A stretch of DNA of 28,035 nt from Chloroflexota bacterium (GTDB lineage: Bacteria; Chloroflexota; Chloroflexia; QHBQ01; JADMIH01). Made by a program: the position numbers and the translations under genes. The notes beneath the pieces were generated by a model that was not told where the DNA came from, made no database searches, and saw nothing but the letters and a program-made list of their open reading frames with translations. Shown piece by piece: positions 7,348-15,228 of the stretch (the stretch's first letter is position 1; each line of letters opens with the position of its first letter). Where the stretch lies: positions 1 to 28,035 of the forward strand of contig JADMIH010000036.1 in NCBI GenBank assembly GCA_015478675.1. Reading direction: 5' to 3'.

Positions 7348-8451
7348 CTATGCGGGGCGTTCTATCGTTCCGCCCCCGATTACTTCATCGCCGATGTAGA
7401 GTACGGCGGCTTGCCCTGGGGTGACGGCTCGCTGAGGAGTGTCGAACTCTACATGCATGTGGCGATTCGGCAGAGGTGCGATGGTGGCGGGCACTTCAGG
7501 CGCGCGGTAGCGTATCTTTACGTTGGCTCGGAATGGCTCTGGGGGTTCCTGGCCTGAGACCCAGTGCATATCACCGGCTGTGAGGGTGGGCGAAAGGAGC
7601 TCTTTGTTAGTACCGACGACCACGGTGTTTTCGGCGGGGCGCAGCTCAACGACGAAGTGCGGGTCCGGTCCAAGCGCGCCGAGACCTTTGCGCTGGCCTA
7701 TCGTGTAGTTGGGCACGCCGCTATGCTCGCCTAGCACGTTGCCTGCTGTGTCAACCATTGCCCCTGGCTGGGCCATGCCCGGCGATACTTTCTCCAGGAA
7801 AGAGCGGTAGTTGTTGTTCGGAATGAAGCATATTTCCTGGCTGTCAGGCTTATCGGCGGTCACGAGGTTGCGTCGGGCTGACATCTCGCGCACATGGGTC
7901 TTGGCGTGCTCGCCCAGCGGGAGAAGAAGCCTGCTTAGTTCGCTCTGCCCCAGATGATAAAGGACGTACGACTGGTCTTTTGATGGGTCAAGCGCCTTGC
8001 GCAGTGAATATTTGCCGCTGCCCTCATCGTAGCTGATTGTACCGTAGTGGCCCGTCGCCAGGTGGTCAGCCTCTAGCTGTGCTGCTCGCTTGAGGAGAGA
8101 ATCGAACTTGACGTAGCGGTTGCACATGAGGCAAGGGTAGGGCGTGCGCCCCTTGCTATATTCCTCTACAAAGTTATCAATAACGGTCTTACGGAAATCG
8201 CCCTCAAAGTCGAGCACGTAGAAAGGTATGCCCAGCTCATAGCAAACCAATCGGGCATCGTCCACATCATCCGCCGAGCAACAGCCCTTATTGAGCTTGC
8301 CCGAAGCGGTTGCGCTGCGGCTTTGCGCGTGGAGGTGGTGCAGGCGCATATGCACACCTATCACATCGTACCCCTGCTCCATGAGGAGCGCAGCAGTCAG
8401 CGAGCTATCCACGCCGCCGCTCATCGCCACTACTACTCTGTTGTTAGCCAT
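7348..8451 (-). CDS. mnmA: tRNA 2-thiouridylase MnmA
   Basis: Adds sulfur to C2 of uridine 34 in tRNAs for Lys, Glu and Gln, using ATP and a persulfide relay. The 367-residue product has the PP-loop AMSGGVDSS at residues 9-17. The two catalytic cysteines are C110 in PCLMCNRYVKF and C208 in DSQEICFI. IGQRKGLG near 251-258 and the C-terminal beta-barrel ending in GGGTIERPA are also present. A segment with Cys-Cys (KGCCSADDVDDARL, 55-68) is present between the PP-loop and the first catalytic Cys. The ATG at 8449-8451 is chosen because homologues begin a few residues before the PP-loop; a longer frame from 8511 adds 20 residues with no family match. The ribosome site is weak (AAAGAGA). Confidence 0.95.
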   Translation of the reverse strand: MANNRVVVAMSGGVDSSLTAALLMEQGYDVIGVHMRLHHLHAQSRSATASGKLNKGCCSADDVDDARLVCYELGIPFYVLDFEGDFRKTVIDNFVEEYSKGRTPYPCLMCNRYVKFDSLLKRAAQLEADHLATGHYGTISYDEGSGKYSLRKALDPSKDQSYVLYHLGQSELSRLLLPLGEHAKTHVREMSARRNLVTADKPDSQEICFIPNNNYRSFLEKVSPGMAQPGAMVDTAGNVLGEHSGVPNYTIGQRKGLGALGPDPHFVVELRPAENTVVVGTNKELLSPTLTAGDMHWVSGQEPPEPFRANVKIRYRAPEVPATIAPLPNRHMHVEFDTPQRAVTPGQAAVLYIGDEVIGGGTIERPA

Positions 8452-8777
8452 CGTTGTATCTCTTTTCCCATGCCTGGTGAAACAGCTTGCGTAAGCGGTT
8501 AGGGGTGGCAATAAACATTGTTACCTCTGTAGTATACCAAATAAGCCAAAGCCTCATGCTACTGCCTTCGCGTTGTTGAGAAGCGTGAATATAGTGCCCA
8601 GGGTAAATGCAGAGAGGAACGAGCCACCAGGAGGCCAAGAGCCGCCAGGGGGAGTAGAGGGTCTATTTTAGCACCAAGCGCCCCGAAGTTCAGCCTTTAG
8701 TCGGTTGCTTATGCGCTCGTAAGCTTGCTATAATAAGCTGAATGCAATTTTAACCTGAGCAAGGCACAACACCGACA
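8452..8777. other. 326-base divergent intergenic region
   Basis: The gap between mnmA (minus) and the ABC-F gene (plus) has no gene. It holds the promoter at 8705-8734 for the plus strand. Nothing distinctive was seen in 8452-8700. Confidence 0.6.
8705..8734 (+). promoter_or_regulatory. Sigma-70-type promoter for the ABC-F gene
   Basis: TTGCTT at 8705-8710 and TATAAT at 8729-8734 are separated by 18 bases. A TG one base before the -10 box makes it an extended -10. Transcription would start near 8741, giving a leader of about 37 bases. Confidence 0.6.
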
Positions 8778-10835
8778 ATGGCAACCGCACTTCTTACCGT
8801 TTACAACCTGAGTAAATCCTACGTCATCTACCCCGTATTCTCCGACGTCAGTTTCACCATCAACATGGGCGAGCGAGTAGCGTTGGTAGGGCCGAATGGC
8901 GTGGGCAAATCCACCTTGCTTAAGATAATCGCTGGGCAAGAAATGGCCACAAGCGGCTCGGTAGTCAAGGCCAAAGGAGCACGCCTCGTCTATTTGCCTC
9001 AGGAGGCGGCTTCTTCTATAGCTTCCGAAGCCGACCTCTCCTTCTCGCCCGACGACACACTATACAACTCCATGCTAGACGCTGTTGGCCCCGTGCGCCT
9101 GCTGCAAGAGAGCCTGCGCGAGCTTGAGGCGAGGATGTCTACTGTGCATGGGCAAGATTGGGATGACCTCATGCAAGAGTACGAGGACGTTACCCACCGC
9201 TTTGAGCTTGCGGGCGGCTATAGCTTCGAACACCACATTGAAGAGGTGCTGCAAGGTCTTGGCTTCAAAGACGAGCAGTTCAGCCAGACGCTAAACACCA
9301 TGAGCGGCGGCCAGCGCACCCGCGCCGCGCTGGCACGCGCCCTCCTTGCCGATCCTGACCTCCTCCTCCTTGATGAGCCTACCAATCACCTGGATATAGA
9401 GGCTATCGAGTGGCTGGAGAGCTTTTTGACGCAGTGGCGTGGCACTTTGCTGGTCATCGCCCACGACCGGCGCTTCCTGAACAAAGTGACGGCGCGCACC
9501 CTCGATATGGACTTTACTAAAGCGCAGTCGAGCATATTCTACTCGAAAAGCGGCACGGCGCGCGACGCGTGGGAGCAAGAGGCATTCAGCCGCCTGCAAG
9601 ATTACCCCGCGCCTTACAACAGATACCTCGAATTGAAGGCTGAAAGATACGAACGCCTCATGGCCGAGTACGAGGCGCAGCAAGAGACTATCAAGAAGAC
9701 CGAGGAGTTTGTTCGCCGCTACAAAGCGGGACAAAAAACCAAGCAGGCGATGGGCCGCCAGAAGCGCCTATTCCGCATGGAGCGGCTGGAGCGTCCCGCC
9801 GAAAGAAGCGAGCTGCGGCTGACGCTGCGCTCACACATCCACTCAGGGCGCAGTGTATTCGAGGCGGAGGAGCTACAAATAGGCTACCCGCCCACAAATG
9901 GGCACAGCCGGCCAAAGGCGCTGGCTCACTCTGCCGAGCTTGAAATCGAGCGTGGGGAGCGCGTCGGTCTCATTGGTCCGAATGGCGCGGGCAAAACCAC
10001 TCTGCTCAAGACGATCATGGGCCAGTTAAAGCCTATCTCCGGCCACCTTGAGCTTGGACACAACGTCAAGTTCGGTTACTACGCTCAGGCTCATGAGGGG
10101 CTTGATGTCAAAAACACGGTGATAGACGAAGTGCGCTCCGTGCGTAATATGACCGAGGAGGCAGCGCGGGATCTACTGGCGAAGATGCTTTTTTCGGGGG
10201 ACAGCATATACAAGCAGATAGGTGATCTGAGCGGCGGCGAGCGGAGCCGGGTGGCTCTCACCAAGCTCACGCTCACCGATGCCAACTTCTTGATCCTCGA
10301 CGAGCCGACGAACCACCTCGACCTGGAAGCGCAGGAGGCACTTGTAGAGGTGCTGGCCTCCTATGATGGCACCGTATTATTCGTCTCGCACGACCGCGCT
10401 TTCATAGACGACCTTGCCACGCAGGTCTGGACTTTCGAGGGCGATGAGATCGTCGCCTGGGATGGCAATTACAGCGACTACCTGATCGAAAAGGCTCGTA
10501 GACAAGAGATAGGGCTGTTGGATGGCAACCTGCCTCAGAGTAACGGCGCATCTGCTCCCAGGCTGGACAGTCGAGAGCAAAGCAAAGCCGCCCAACGCCA
10601 GGACCGAGCAGCCCAGCGCGAGCGTGGCAAGCTCTTGAAGAAAAGAGAGGCCGCCGAAGCGCAAATCTCCGAGCTTGAGGCCCGCCTGAACAACGTCTCC
10701 GATGCGTTGACTAAAGCCACCGAAGAGCGCAATCTCGAAGCCATAGTCCAACTGGGCACCGAATACTCCCGGCTAGAAACTCACCTCGACGAAGCCTACC
10801 AGCGTTGGCAGCAGGTGGAAGAAGAAGCTGTATAG
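8778..10835 (+). CDS. ABC-F family ATPase, Uup-like
   Basis: A soluble, duplicated ATPase of 685 residues without membrane segments; ABC-F proteins act on the ribosome, aiding translation or in some members protecting against antibiotics. Domain 1 has Walker A GPNGVGKST at 38-46, the signature MSGGQRTR and Walker B with LLLLDEPTNHLD. Domain 2 has GPNGAGKTT near residue 400, LSGGERSR, and FLILDEPTNHLD. The inter-domain linker carries the charged helix with RRYKAGQKTKQAMGRQKRL. The C-terminus from about 590 is a coiled coil rich in Gln, Glu and Arg, as in Uup-type members. Which subfamily, and whether it confers resistance, cannot be told from sequence. AAGG lies 13 bases before the ATG, a weak ribosome site. 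Confidence 0.94.
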   Translation: MATALLTVYNLSKSYVIYPVFSDVSFTINMGERVALVGPNGVGKSTLLKIIAGQEMATSGSVVKAKGARLVYLPQEAASSIASEADLSFSPDDTLYNSMLDAVGPVRLLQESLRELEARMSTVHGQDWDDLMQEYEDVTHRFELAGGYSFEHHIEEVLQGLGFKDEQFSQTLNTMSGGQRTRAALARALLADPDLLLLDEPTNHLDIEAIEWLESFLTQWRGTLLVIAHDRRFLNKVTARTLDMDFTKAQSSIFYSKSGTARDAWEQEAFSRLQDYPAPYNRYLELKAERYERLMAEYEAQQETIKKTEEFVRRYKAGQKTKQAMGRQKRLFRMERLERPAERSELRLTLRSHIHSGRSVFEAEELQIGYPPTNGHSRPKALAHSAELEIERGERVGLIGPNGAGKTTLLKTIMGQLKPISGHLELGHNVKFGYYAQAHEGLDVKNTVIDEVRSVRNMTEEAARDLLAKMLFSGDSIYKQIGDLSGGERSRVALTKLTLTDANFLILDEPTNHLDLEAQEALVEVLASYDGTVLFVSHDRAFIDDLATQVWTFEGDEIVAWDGNYSDYLIEKARRQEIGLLDGNLPQSNGASAPRLDSREQSKAAQRQDRAAQRERGKLLKKREAAEAQISELEARLNNVSDALTKATEERNLEAIVQLGTEYSRLETHLDEAYQRWQQVEEEAV

Positions 10836-10909
10836 AATTATGAATTAGCAATTAGCAATTATGAACTATGAATTACAGCTTACCGCCAACTCGTAATTCA
10901 TAATTCCGC
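10834..10909. repeat. Heptamer-arm repeat with inverted arms and central core
   Basis: The left arm 10834-10875 is six 7-base units (AGAATTA, TGAATTA, GCAATTA, GCAATTA, TGAACTA, TGAATTA). The core CAGCTTACCGCCA follows, then the right arm 10889-10909 of three units (ACTCGTA, ATTCATA, ATTCCGC), which read as the reverse complement of the left-arm type. It begins at the ABC-F stop codon and fills most of the 88-base gap before coaE. The element at 11498-11560 has the same plan. Confidence 0.85.
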
Positions 10910-10923
10910 CGAAGACGGGAAGT

Positions 10924-11541
10924 ATGCCTTACCAGGGGAGAATCCTCATTGGTCTAACAGGCAATATCGCTTGCGGCAAGAGCACTATCTTGCGGCAGTT
11001 GCGGGAGCTTGGCGCGTACGCTATCGACGCGGACAAGGCAATACATGGCATCCTGCGTAAAGGCGGCCCTGCTTATGGTCCTGTTGTAGAGGAGTTTGGT
11101 GACGCCATCCTGGGCGAAGATGGGGAGATTGATCGCCGTGCTCTCGGCAAGATCGTCTTCTCTGACGCCGCAAAGCTTAGCAGGCTGGAGGAAATTGAGC
11201 ACCCCATAGTTCGGAGCATCATAGACGACGAGATAGCGACAGCCAAGCAGCTTGTAGTTGTGCTTGACGCCATCAAGCTGTTAGAATCTGGGTGGGCAGA
11301 CAAGTGCGACGAAGTATGGGTGGTCACTTGCACAAGAGAGCAGCAGATAGAGAGGCTAATGCGCACCCGCAACTACCCACGAGACGAGGCCGAGATGCGC
11401 GTGAATGCCCAGTCTCCCCAGCAAGAGAAGGTAGCACGCGCAACCAGAGTAATAGACAACTCAGGCACGCTGGCGCAAACCCACAGCCAGGTGAGACGGA
11501 ATTACGAATTAGCAATTATGGGTACAGCTTATCGCCGCTAA
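10924..11541 (+). CDS. coaE: Dephospho-CoA kinase
   Basis: Last step of coenzyme A synthesis: phosphorylates the 3'-OH of dephospho-CoA with ATP in the cytoplasm. 205 residues, near the family norm of about 200. The P-loop GLTGNIACGKST is at residues 10-21, the substrate-binding AIDADKAIH near 33-41, LEEIEHPIVR in the CoA-binding domain, VLDAIKLLESGW, and the lid R-x-x-x-R region (LMRTRNYPRDEAEMR). The last dozen residues (about NYELAIMGTAYRR) are encoded by the heptamer repeat at 11498-11560, and the stop codon lies inside it, so the native C-terminus may have been replaced. Only a GGGAAG close to the ATG could serve as a ribosome site. Confidence 0.94.
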   Translation: MPYQGRILIGLTGNIACGKSTILRQLRELGAYAIDADKAIHGILRKGGPAYGPVVEEFGDAILGEDGEIDRRALGKIVFSDAAKLSRLEEIEHPIVRSIIDDEIATAKQLVVVLDAIKLLESGWADKCDEVWVVTCTREQQIERLMRTRNYPRDEAEMRVNAQSPQQEKVARATRVIDNSGTLAQTHSQVRRNYELAIMGTAYRR

Positions 11542-11560
11542 TTCATAATTCATAATTACT
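11498..11560. repeat. Heptamer-arm repeat overlapping the coaE 3' end
   Basis: The left arm 11498-11518 is GGAATTA, CGAATTA, GCAATTA. The core contains ACAGCTTATCGCCGCT. The right arm 11540-11560 is AATTCAT, AATTCAT, AATTACT. The plan and core (ACAGCTTAYCGCC) match the repeat at 10834-10909, 660 bases away. The coaE stop (11539-11541) is at the start of the right arm, and the next gene starts at 11562 directly after it. Confidence 0.85.
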
Positions 11561-11561
11561 T

Positions 11562-13700
11562 ATGCGATTAGAGCTAACTAACCTTGATGCGGCTGCCTGG
11601 GGGCTTGTGCCTCGGTGGGGTGCCTTAGCGGTGCGCATCTTGCGCGAGCGAGCATTGTGGCTGGTTCTCATCCCTGGCCTTGTTGCGCTATCGCTGGCAT
11701 ATCAGAGCCCGCGCAGCCTCTTTGTAGATATAGGCGGGACCTTCGACAACCCTCACACGCCAGGCTTCTACGCGCCGGAGAAGAGCGGCGACGCCACCTT
11801 CCGCTGGAGCGCGGCCAACAGCTCGTTTGTCTTCAAGGGAATCGGTAAGCCTTTATCTCCTTTCACTGTGAATCTTCAGCTAAGTAGCGGGCGGCCAAAG
11901 GGAAGCGCGCCTATCAACGTTGGCGTCACTATCAACGGGCATGAAGCGCCCCCGCTCTCTGTGGTTGCGCAGAGTGCGCTTTATATTGTCACCGTAGACC
12001 CAGCATGGCTGGACGCTTCGGGCGATCTGCGGCTCGACTTTGTATCTCCAACTTTCCAATCGGGCGCGGATAAACGCCGGCTTGGCTTCCTGGCCGACTT
12101 TGTTAGGGTTGACCTGCCCGCCGGCCTTTCTATACCTTCGCTTCCGCAGCTATTCTGGCTTCTACTATGCGCCGCGCTTCTCTACTGGGTGCTGCGGGCT
12201 ATCTGGCTCGTGCCGCGCACAGCAGGCATCTTTACTCTTGCTTTTTTGCTGGCTTGCGCGGGAGTAATCGCCTTGCAAAGGCTGCTGCTCACGCCCTTTA
12301 CAACCAGGCTCGCTTTTACACTTGCCTTATCCGTGCTCCTGGCTATGGTGGCCGAGCCGCTCACGAGAAGGATAACGCGCCTCGCCGGGTGGCGTGGAGA
12401 TAAATCGCTGCCTGAGTGGGCCTGGGCAGGGCTGCGCGGGCTGGTAATCGCCACAGCCGCAATCAAGATAGGCGGGTTGCTCTACCCGAGCACTTATCTT
12501 ATTGACGCCTATTTTCATCTCAAGTACATCACCTATATGTCGGAAGGACGGCCCTGGGAGCAGTTTTTCGGGCAAAGCCTGGCGTTTTCTGTTATGCCGA
12601 AGGACGAGTGGGGGTCGGCGCAGGCGTTTATACCCTATTCGCCTTTCTTCTATGTGATCGCGGCCCCACTCGCCTGGTTGCCTCTACCCTTATCTCTCTC
12701 CGTGCCCCTTTTCAGCGGCATCCTTGAGGCGCTACGAGTGCCTATGCTCTTCACCCTTGGCCTCGCCCTCGGCAGACGGCATCTAAACGCAGCCCAGGCA
12801 GGACGACTCGCCTTCTCTACAGCCGCAGTCTACTCGGTAATCCCTGCTACGTTCCTCCTGCAACAGTGGGCCAACTGGCCTACCACCACATCGCTCTGGC
12901 TCGCCACCCTCTGGGTAGCAACCACATCCCTCTTCTGGTCGAGCATTGCCCGGTCTTTAACCTGGATAGTCACCACCCTGCTGCTTACTCTGACGATGCT
13001 CTCTTATACAGTGACTGCTCTCTATGTCGGTATAGTTGTGGGTGTCCTGGTAGTAGGTGGCTGGCTCTTCGCGCCGGCGGAGCGGCGCAAATGGGGCGCT
13101 GTGGCGCTCTCTACGGTCGCGGCAACTATACTGAGCCTGTTGAGCTATTATGGGCAATACGTGGGGTTGCTACTGCAAAAGACGCTACCTACCTTCAGCC
13201 AGGCGATTGAGACCCAGGGCAAGCTAACTACCCTACGACCAACAGTAGGCGAGTTCTTGGTGGATCACCTGGGTAGGGCTATGCAGTCCTACGACCTGGC
13301 GATCATATATGCGCTCGGCTTCGCCGGCACGCTGTGGCTTTTCCTCCGAGGTGCATCGCTGCTTCATGGAAGAGGCTCGTGGCGCTCTGAGGGAAGCTAT
13401 GGATTGGTGGCGCGGCCCGCCACATGGATCAAAGGAGAAGTAAGCTGGCAGAAGGTCTGGATAGGAGCCTGGCTGCTTACTTTCCCACTCTTCACACTCG
13501 CCGATTTCTGGGTAGATCAGGCGCTAAAGCAGTTCTGGTTCGCGCTCCCCGCCATCGCCTTGGTGGGCGCGATGTGGCTTCTCTCACTCCATGCGAACGC
13601 CTCCCGCGCTGCCAGAGCTTTAGCCTGGCTACTCGCCGCCACCCTCACATGGCAAAGCATATCTCTGTGGGTTTTCAGGCTCTTCTTCCACAATAGGTAA
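11562..13700 (+). CDS. Large multi-pass membrane protein, GT-C glycosyltransferase-like
   Basis: 712 residues. A first membrane helix (about 28-46) is followed by a roughly 130-residue segment (50-185) predicted as beta-rich, with a V-x-V-T-I-N-G-H strand and SPTFQSGADKRRLGF. From about 190 onward there are many membrane helices. The loop after one helix reads YLIDAYFHLKYITYMSEG (Asp about 315, His about 319); an acidic residue and His in this place are reminiscent of GT-C enzymes that use lipid-linked sugars. I recognise the architecture as one common in Chloroflexota, but the reaction is unknown. No ribosome site precedes the ATG: the upstream bases are heptamer repeat and AT-rich. It could also be an O-antigen polymerase-like or polysaccharide transport protein. 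Confidence 0.75.
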   Translation: MRLELTNLDAAAWGLVPRWGALAVRILRERALWLVLIPGLVALSLAYQSPRSLFVDIGGTFDNPHTPGFYAPEKSGDATFRWSAANSSFVFKGIGKPLSPFTVNLQLSSGRPKGSAPINVGVTINGHEAPPLSVVAQSALYIVTVDPAWLDASGDLRLDFVSPTFQSGADKRRLGFLADFVRVDLPAGLSIPSLPQLFWLLLCAALLYWVLRAIWLVPRTAGIFTLAFLLACAGVIALQRLLLTPFTTRLAFTLALSVLLAMVAEPLTRRITRLAGWRGDKSLPEWAWAGLRGLVIATAAIKIGGLLYPSTYLIDAYFHLKYITYMSEGRPWEQFFGQSLAFSVMPKDEWGSAQAFIPYSPFFYVIAAPLAWLPLPLSLSVPLFSGILEALRVPMLFTLGLALGRRHLNAAQAGRLAFSTAAVYSVIPATFLLQQWANWPTTTSLWLATLWVATTSLFWSSIARSLTWIVTTLLLTLTMLSYTVTALYVGIVVGVLVVGGWLFAPAERRKWGAVALSTVAATILSLLSYYGQYVGLLLQKTLPTFSQAIETQGKLTTLRPTVGEFLVDHLGRAMQSYDLAIIYALGFAGTLWLFLRGASLLHGRGSWRSEGSYGLVARPATWIKGEVSWQKVWIGAWLLTFPLFTLADFWVDQALKQFWFALPAIALVGAMWLLSLHANASRAARALAWLLAATLTWQSISLWVFRLFFHNR

Positions 13701-13719
13701 GGAGCCACTCGTCACTGGC

Positions 13720-15006
13720 CTATGACTCGTAACTCGTAACAGGCAGCACAACATGCACTGTTGTGCCGGCGCTGGGTGAGCTATCTATGGATATGCGCCC
13801 GTTGTGCGCTTCTACTATTGTTCTGCTTATGTAAAGCCCCATGCCCAGGCCGCCCGCTCGCGACATCTCGCTCGGGTAGAATTGCTCAAATAGCTCCTTC
13901 TGACGGCTGGCGGGTATGCCGGGACCCTGGTCGCTGATGGATACTGTCACCTCGTGTTCCTCCTTATGCTCCTCGCAAACCACCCTTATCGGCTGCTCAA
14001 CCGGAGAATACCTCAGCGCGTTGGAGACGATGTGGCTGAAGACCTGCTCCAACCGCGCTGCATCGCCATCTACCCAGATCGGTTCAGCCGGTATTTCCAT
14101 CTCGATGCTGTGCCGAGTTTTCACCTGCGACAGCGCCCTGGTGACAGCGCCTCTCAATGTAGTTCCTAGCTCGGCCTTGCCTCGTACTATCGAGAACTCG
14201 CCCGAATCGATCCTGGCGATGTCTACAAGGGTGCCTATCAGCCTGTTCAGGCGCTGCTCCTGGCTCCAGATCACATCCAGATGCTCCATAATCCGAGCGT
14301 CTATCTCATGTGAGTTAGCCAACTTTTTACGGATGATCTGTGTGAAGCCCATAATGGAAGTCAGAGGGGTACGCAGCTCATGGCCGAGCATACCAAGAAA
14401 GTGGTCCTTTGCCCTATCCTGATCACTCTCCACCGAAGCGATCTGAGCATTAGTTAGCGTCAGAGCGGCCAGGTTGGCTAGCGTTTGCAGCAAAGTGAGG
14501 TCGGCTTCGCTGTATGTGTGTGCCTCTTCGTGGTAGAGGGTCAGGATGCCAACGCGCCTATCACTTCTACAAAGGGGCGCTGAGACGACCGTGACCAGGC
14601 CCTCAGCGACAGCGGGCCTGTAGCCAATCGAGCCGTCAGGAGCCTGGCGAGCATCAGGAATCAGGAATGGACGGGCAGTACTGGCAAAATGATTTTCCAT
14701 CAGATCAGGTCGTCCAAGCGCCTCAACTTTCTGAAGCAGATTTGGAGCAAGCCCTACATTTGTCACATGCTTCAACCCATGATCACCCACGTAGAGGCAA
14801 AGCGAGGCAAGATGCGTGTCAAAAACCGAGGCGGTTTCACCAAGCACTCGCTGCAAGGCAACATCCGGCTCAGCAGACGCGACGGCAATAGCTGATATGC
14901 GCGCAAGAGCATCTGCGTGCCGGGCAAACGTTCCGTCGGGGGGGCGCCGGGAGCCGCTGCCTCGCTTACTGCCTTTATGAGTTGTAGATTTATCGGTATC
15001 AGACAT
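13720..15006 (-). CDS. Soluble GAF-domain sensor histidine kinase
   Basis: 428 residues with no membrane helix. A basic Ser/Lys-rich head (1-25) is followed by a GAF domain (about 35-190) for sensing a small ligand or redox state. The HisKA dimerisation helix follows with the phospho-acceptor H209 in LGHELRTPLTSI. The ATPase domain has the N box (SNALRYSP), G1 (DQGPGIP), F box (LFEQFY) and G2 (GLGMGLYIS). No response regulator is adjacent. The C-terminal residues VTSYES and the stop are encoded by the heptamer repeat at 13725-13738. No convincing ribosome site lies before the ATG. It is convergent with the membrane protein gene ending at 13700. Confidence 0.93.
   Translation of the reverse strand: MSDTDKSTTHKGSKRGSGSRRPPDGTFARHADALARISAIAVASAEPDVALQRVLGETASVFDTHLASLCLYVGDHGLKHVTNVGLAPNLLQKVEALGRPDLMENHFASTARPFLIPDARQAPDGSIGYRPAVAEGLVTVVSAPLCRSDRRVGILTLYHEEAHTYSEADLTLLQTLANLAALTLTNAQIASVESDQDRAKDHFLGMLGHELRTPLTSIMGFTQIIRKKLANSHEIDARIMEHLDVIWSQEQRLNRLIGTLVDIARIDSGEFSIVRGKAELGTTLRGAVTRALSQVKTRHSIEMEIPAEPIWVDGDAARLEQVFSHIVSNALRYSPVEQPIRVVCEEHKEEHEVTVSISDQGPGIPASRQKELFEQFYPSEMSRAGGLGMGLYISRTIVEAHNGRISIDSSPSAGTTVHVVLPVTSYES
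13725..13738. repeat. Heptamer tandem repeat (ACTCGTA x2)
   Basis: Two exact 7-base units followed by AC, at the 3' end of the histidine kinase gene. The surrounding 13706-13741 keeps a loose 7-base phase. The unit also occurs at 10889-10895 and, as ACTCGTA, in 15186-15192. Confidence 0.65.
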
Positions 15007-15179
15007 GTGGAACTCTGTAAATCAGTATGTTGCGGCATCTGAGATTATCTCTCATCTTCCGTGTACTTCAATTCGGCACAGAAGCCTAGGTACTCTGGAA
15101 GCAAGAATCGAACCAGAAGCTAATAGTCCACGCGGAAAGAGATCACAATCAAGTGGTCAATGATCAGTACTGGTAGTCA

Positions 15180-15193
15180 CTTGTAACTCGTAA
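15180..15193. repeat. Heptamer tandem repeat (CTTGTAA CTCGTAA)
   Basis: Two 7-base units differing at one position, preceded by GTCA and followed by CCGCTCGCCAGCC. The following core resembles the one after the glpK heptamers. It lies 24 bases upstream of the queA -10 box, in the place where a -35 element would be expected nearby. Confidence 0.6.
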
Positions 15194-15213
15194 CCGCTCG
15201 CCAGCCACTTGTC

Positions 15214-15222
15214 TGCTATAAT
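15214..15222 (+). promoter_or_regulatory. Extended -10 promoter for queA, leaderless spacing
   Basis: TGCTATAAT is an extended -10 box with perfect TATAAT at 15217-15222. It ends six bases before the ATG at 15229, so a start about seven bases downstream would fall on the A of the start codon. No -35 of TTG type sits at the right distance, and there is no ribosome site. This predicts a leaderless queA mRNA. Confidence 0.6.
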
Positions 15223-15228
15223 AAATCC

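Larger units (their letters stand above)
15007..15228. other. 222-base divergent intergenic region
   Basis: The gap between the histidine kinase and queA. It ends with the heptamer repeat at 15180-15193 and the queA promoter. No gene seen. Confidence 0.5.

Noticed and set aside
8282..8290. Extra Cys pair in MnmA as a possible metal site
   Set aside because: KGCC-x-x-D-D-V-x-D-A-R looks familiar from a normal MnmA subgroup, and both catalytic cysteines are in place, so it is not reported as novel.
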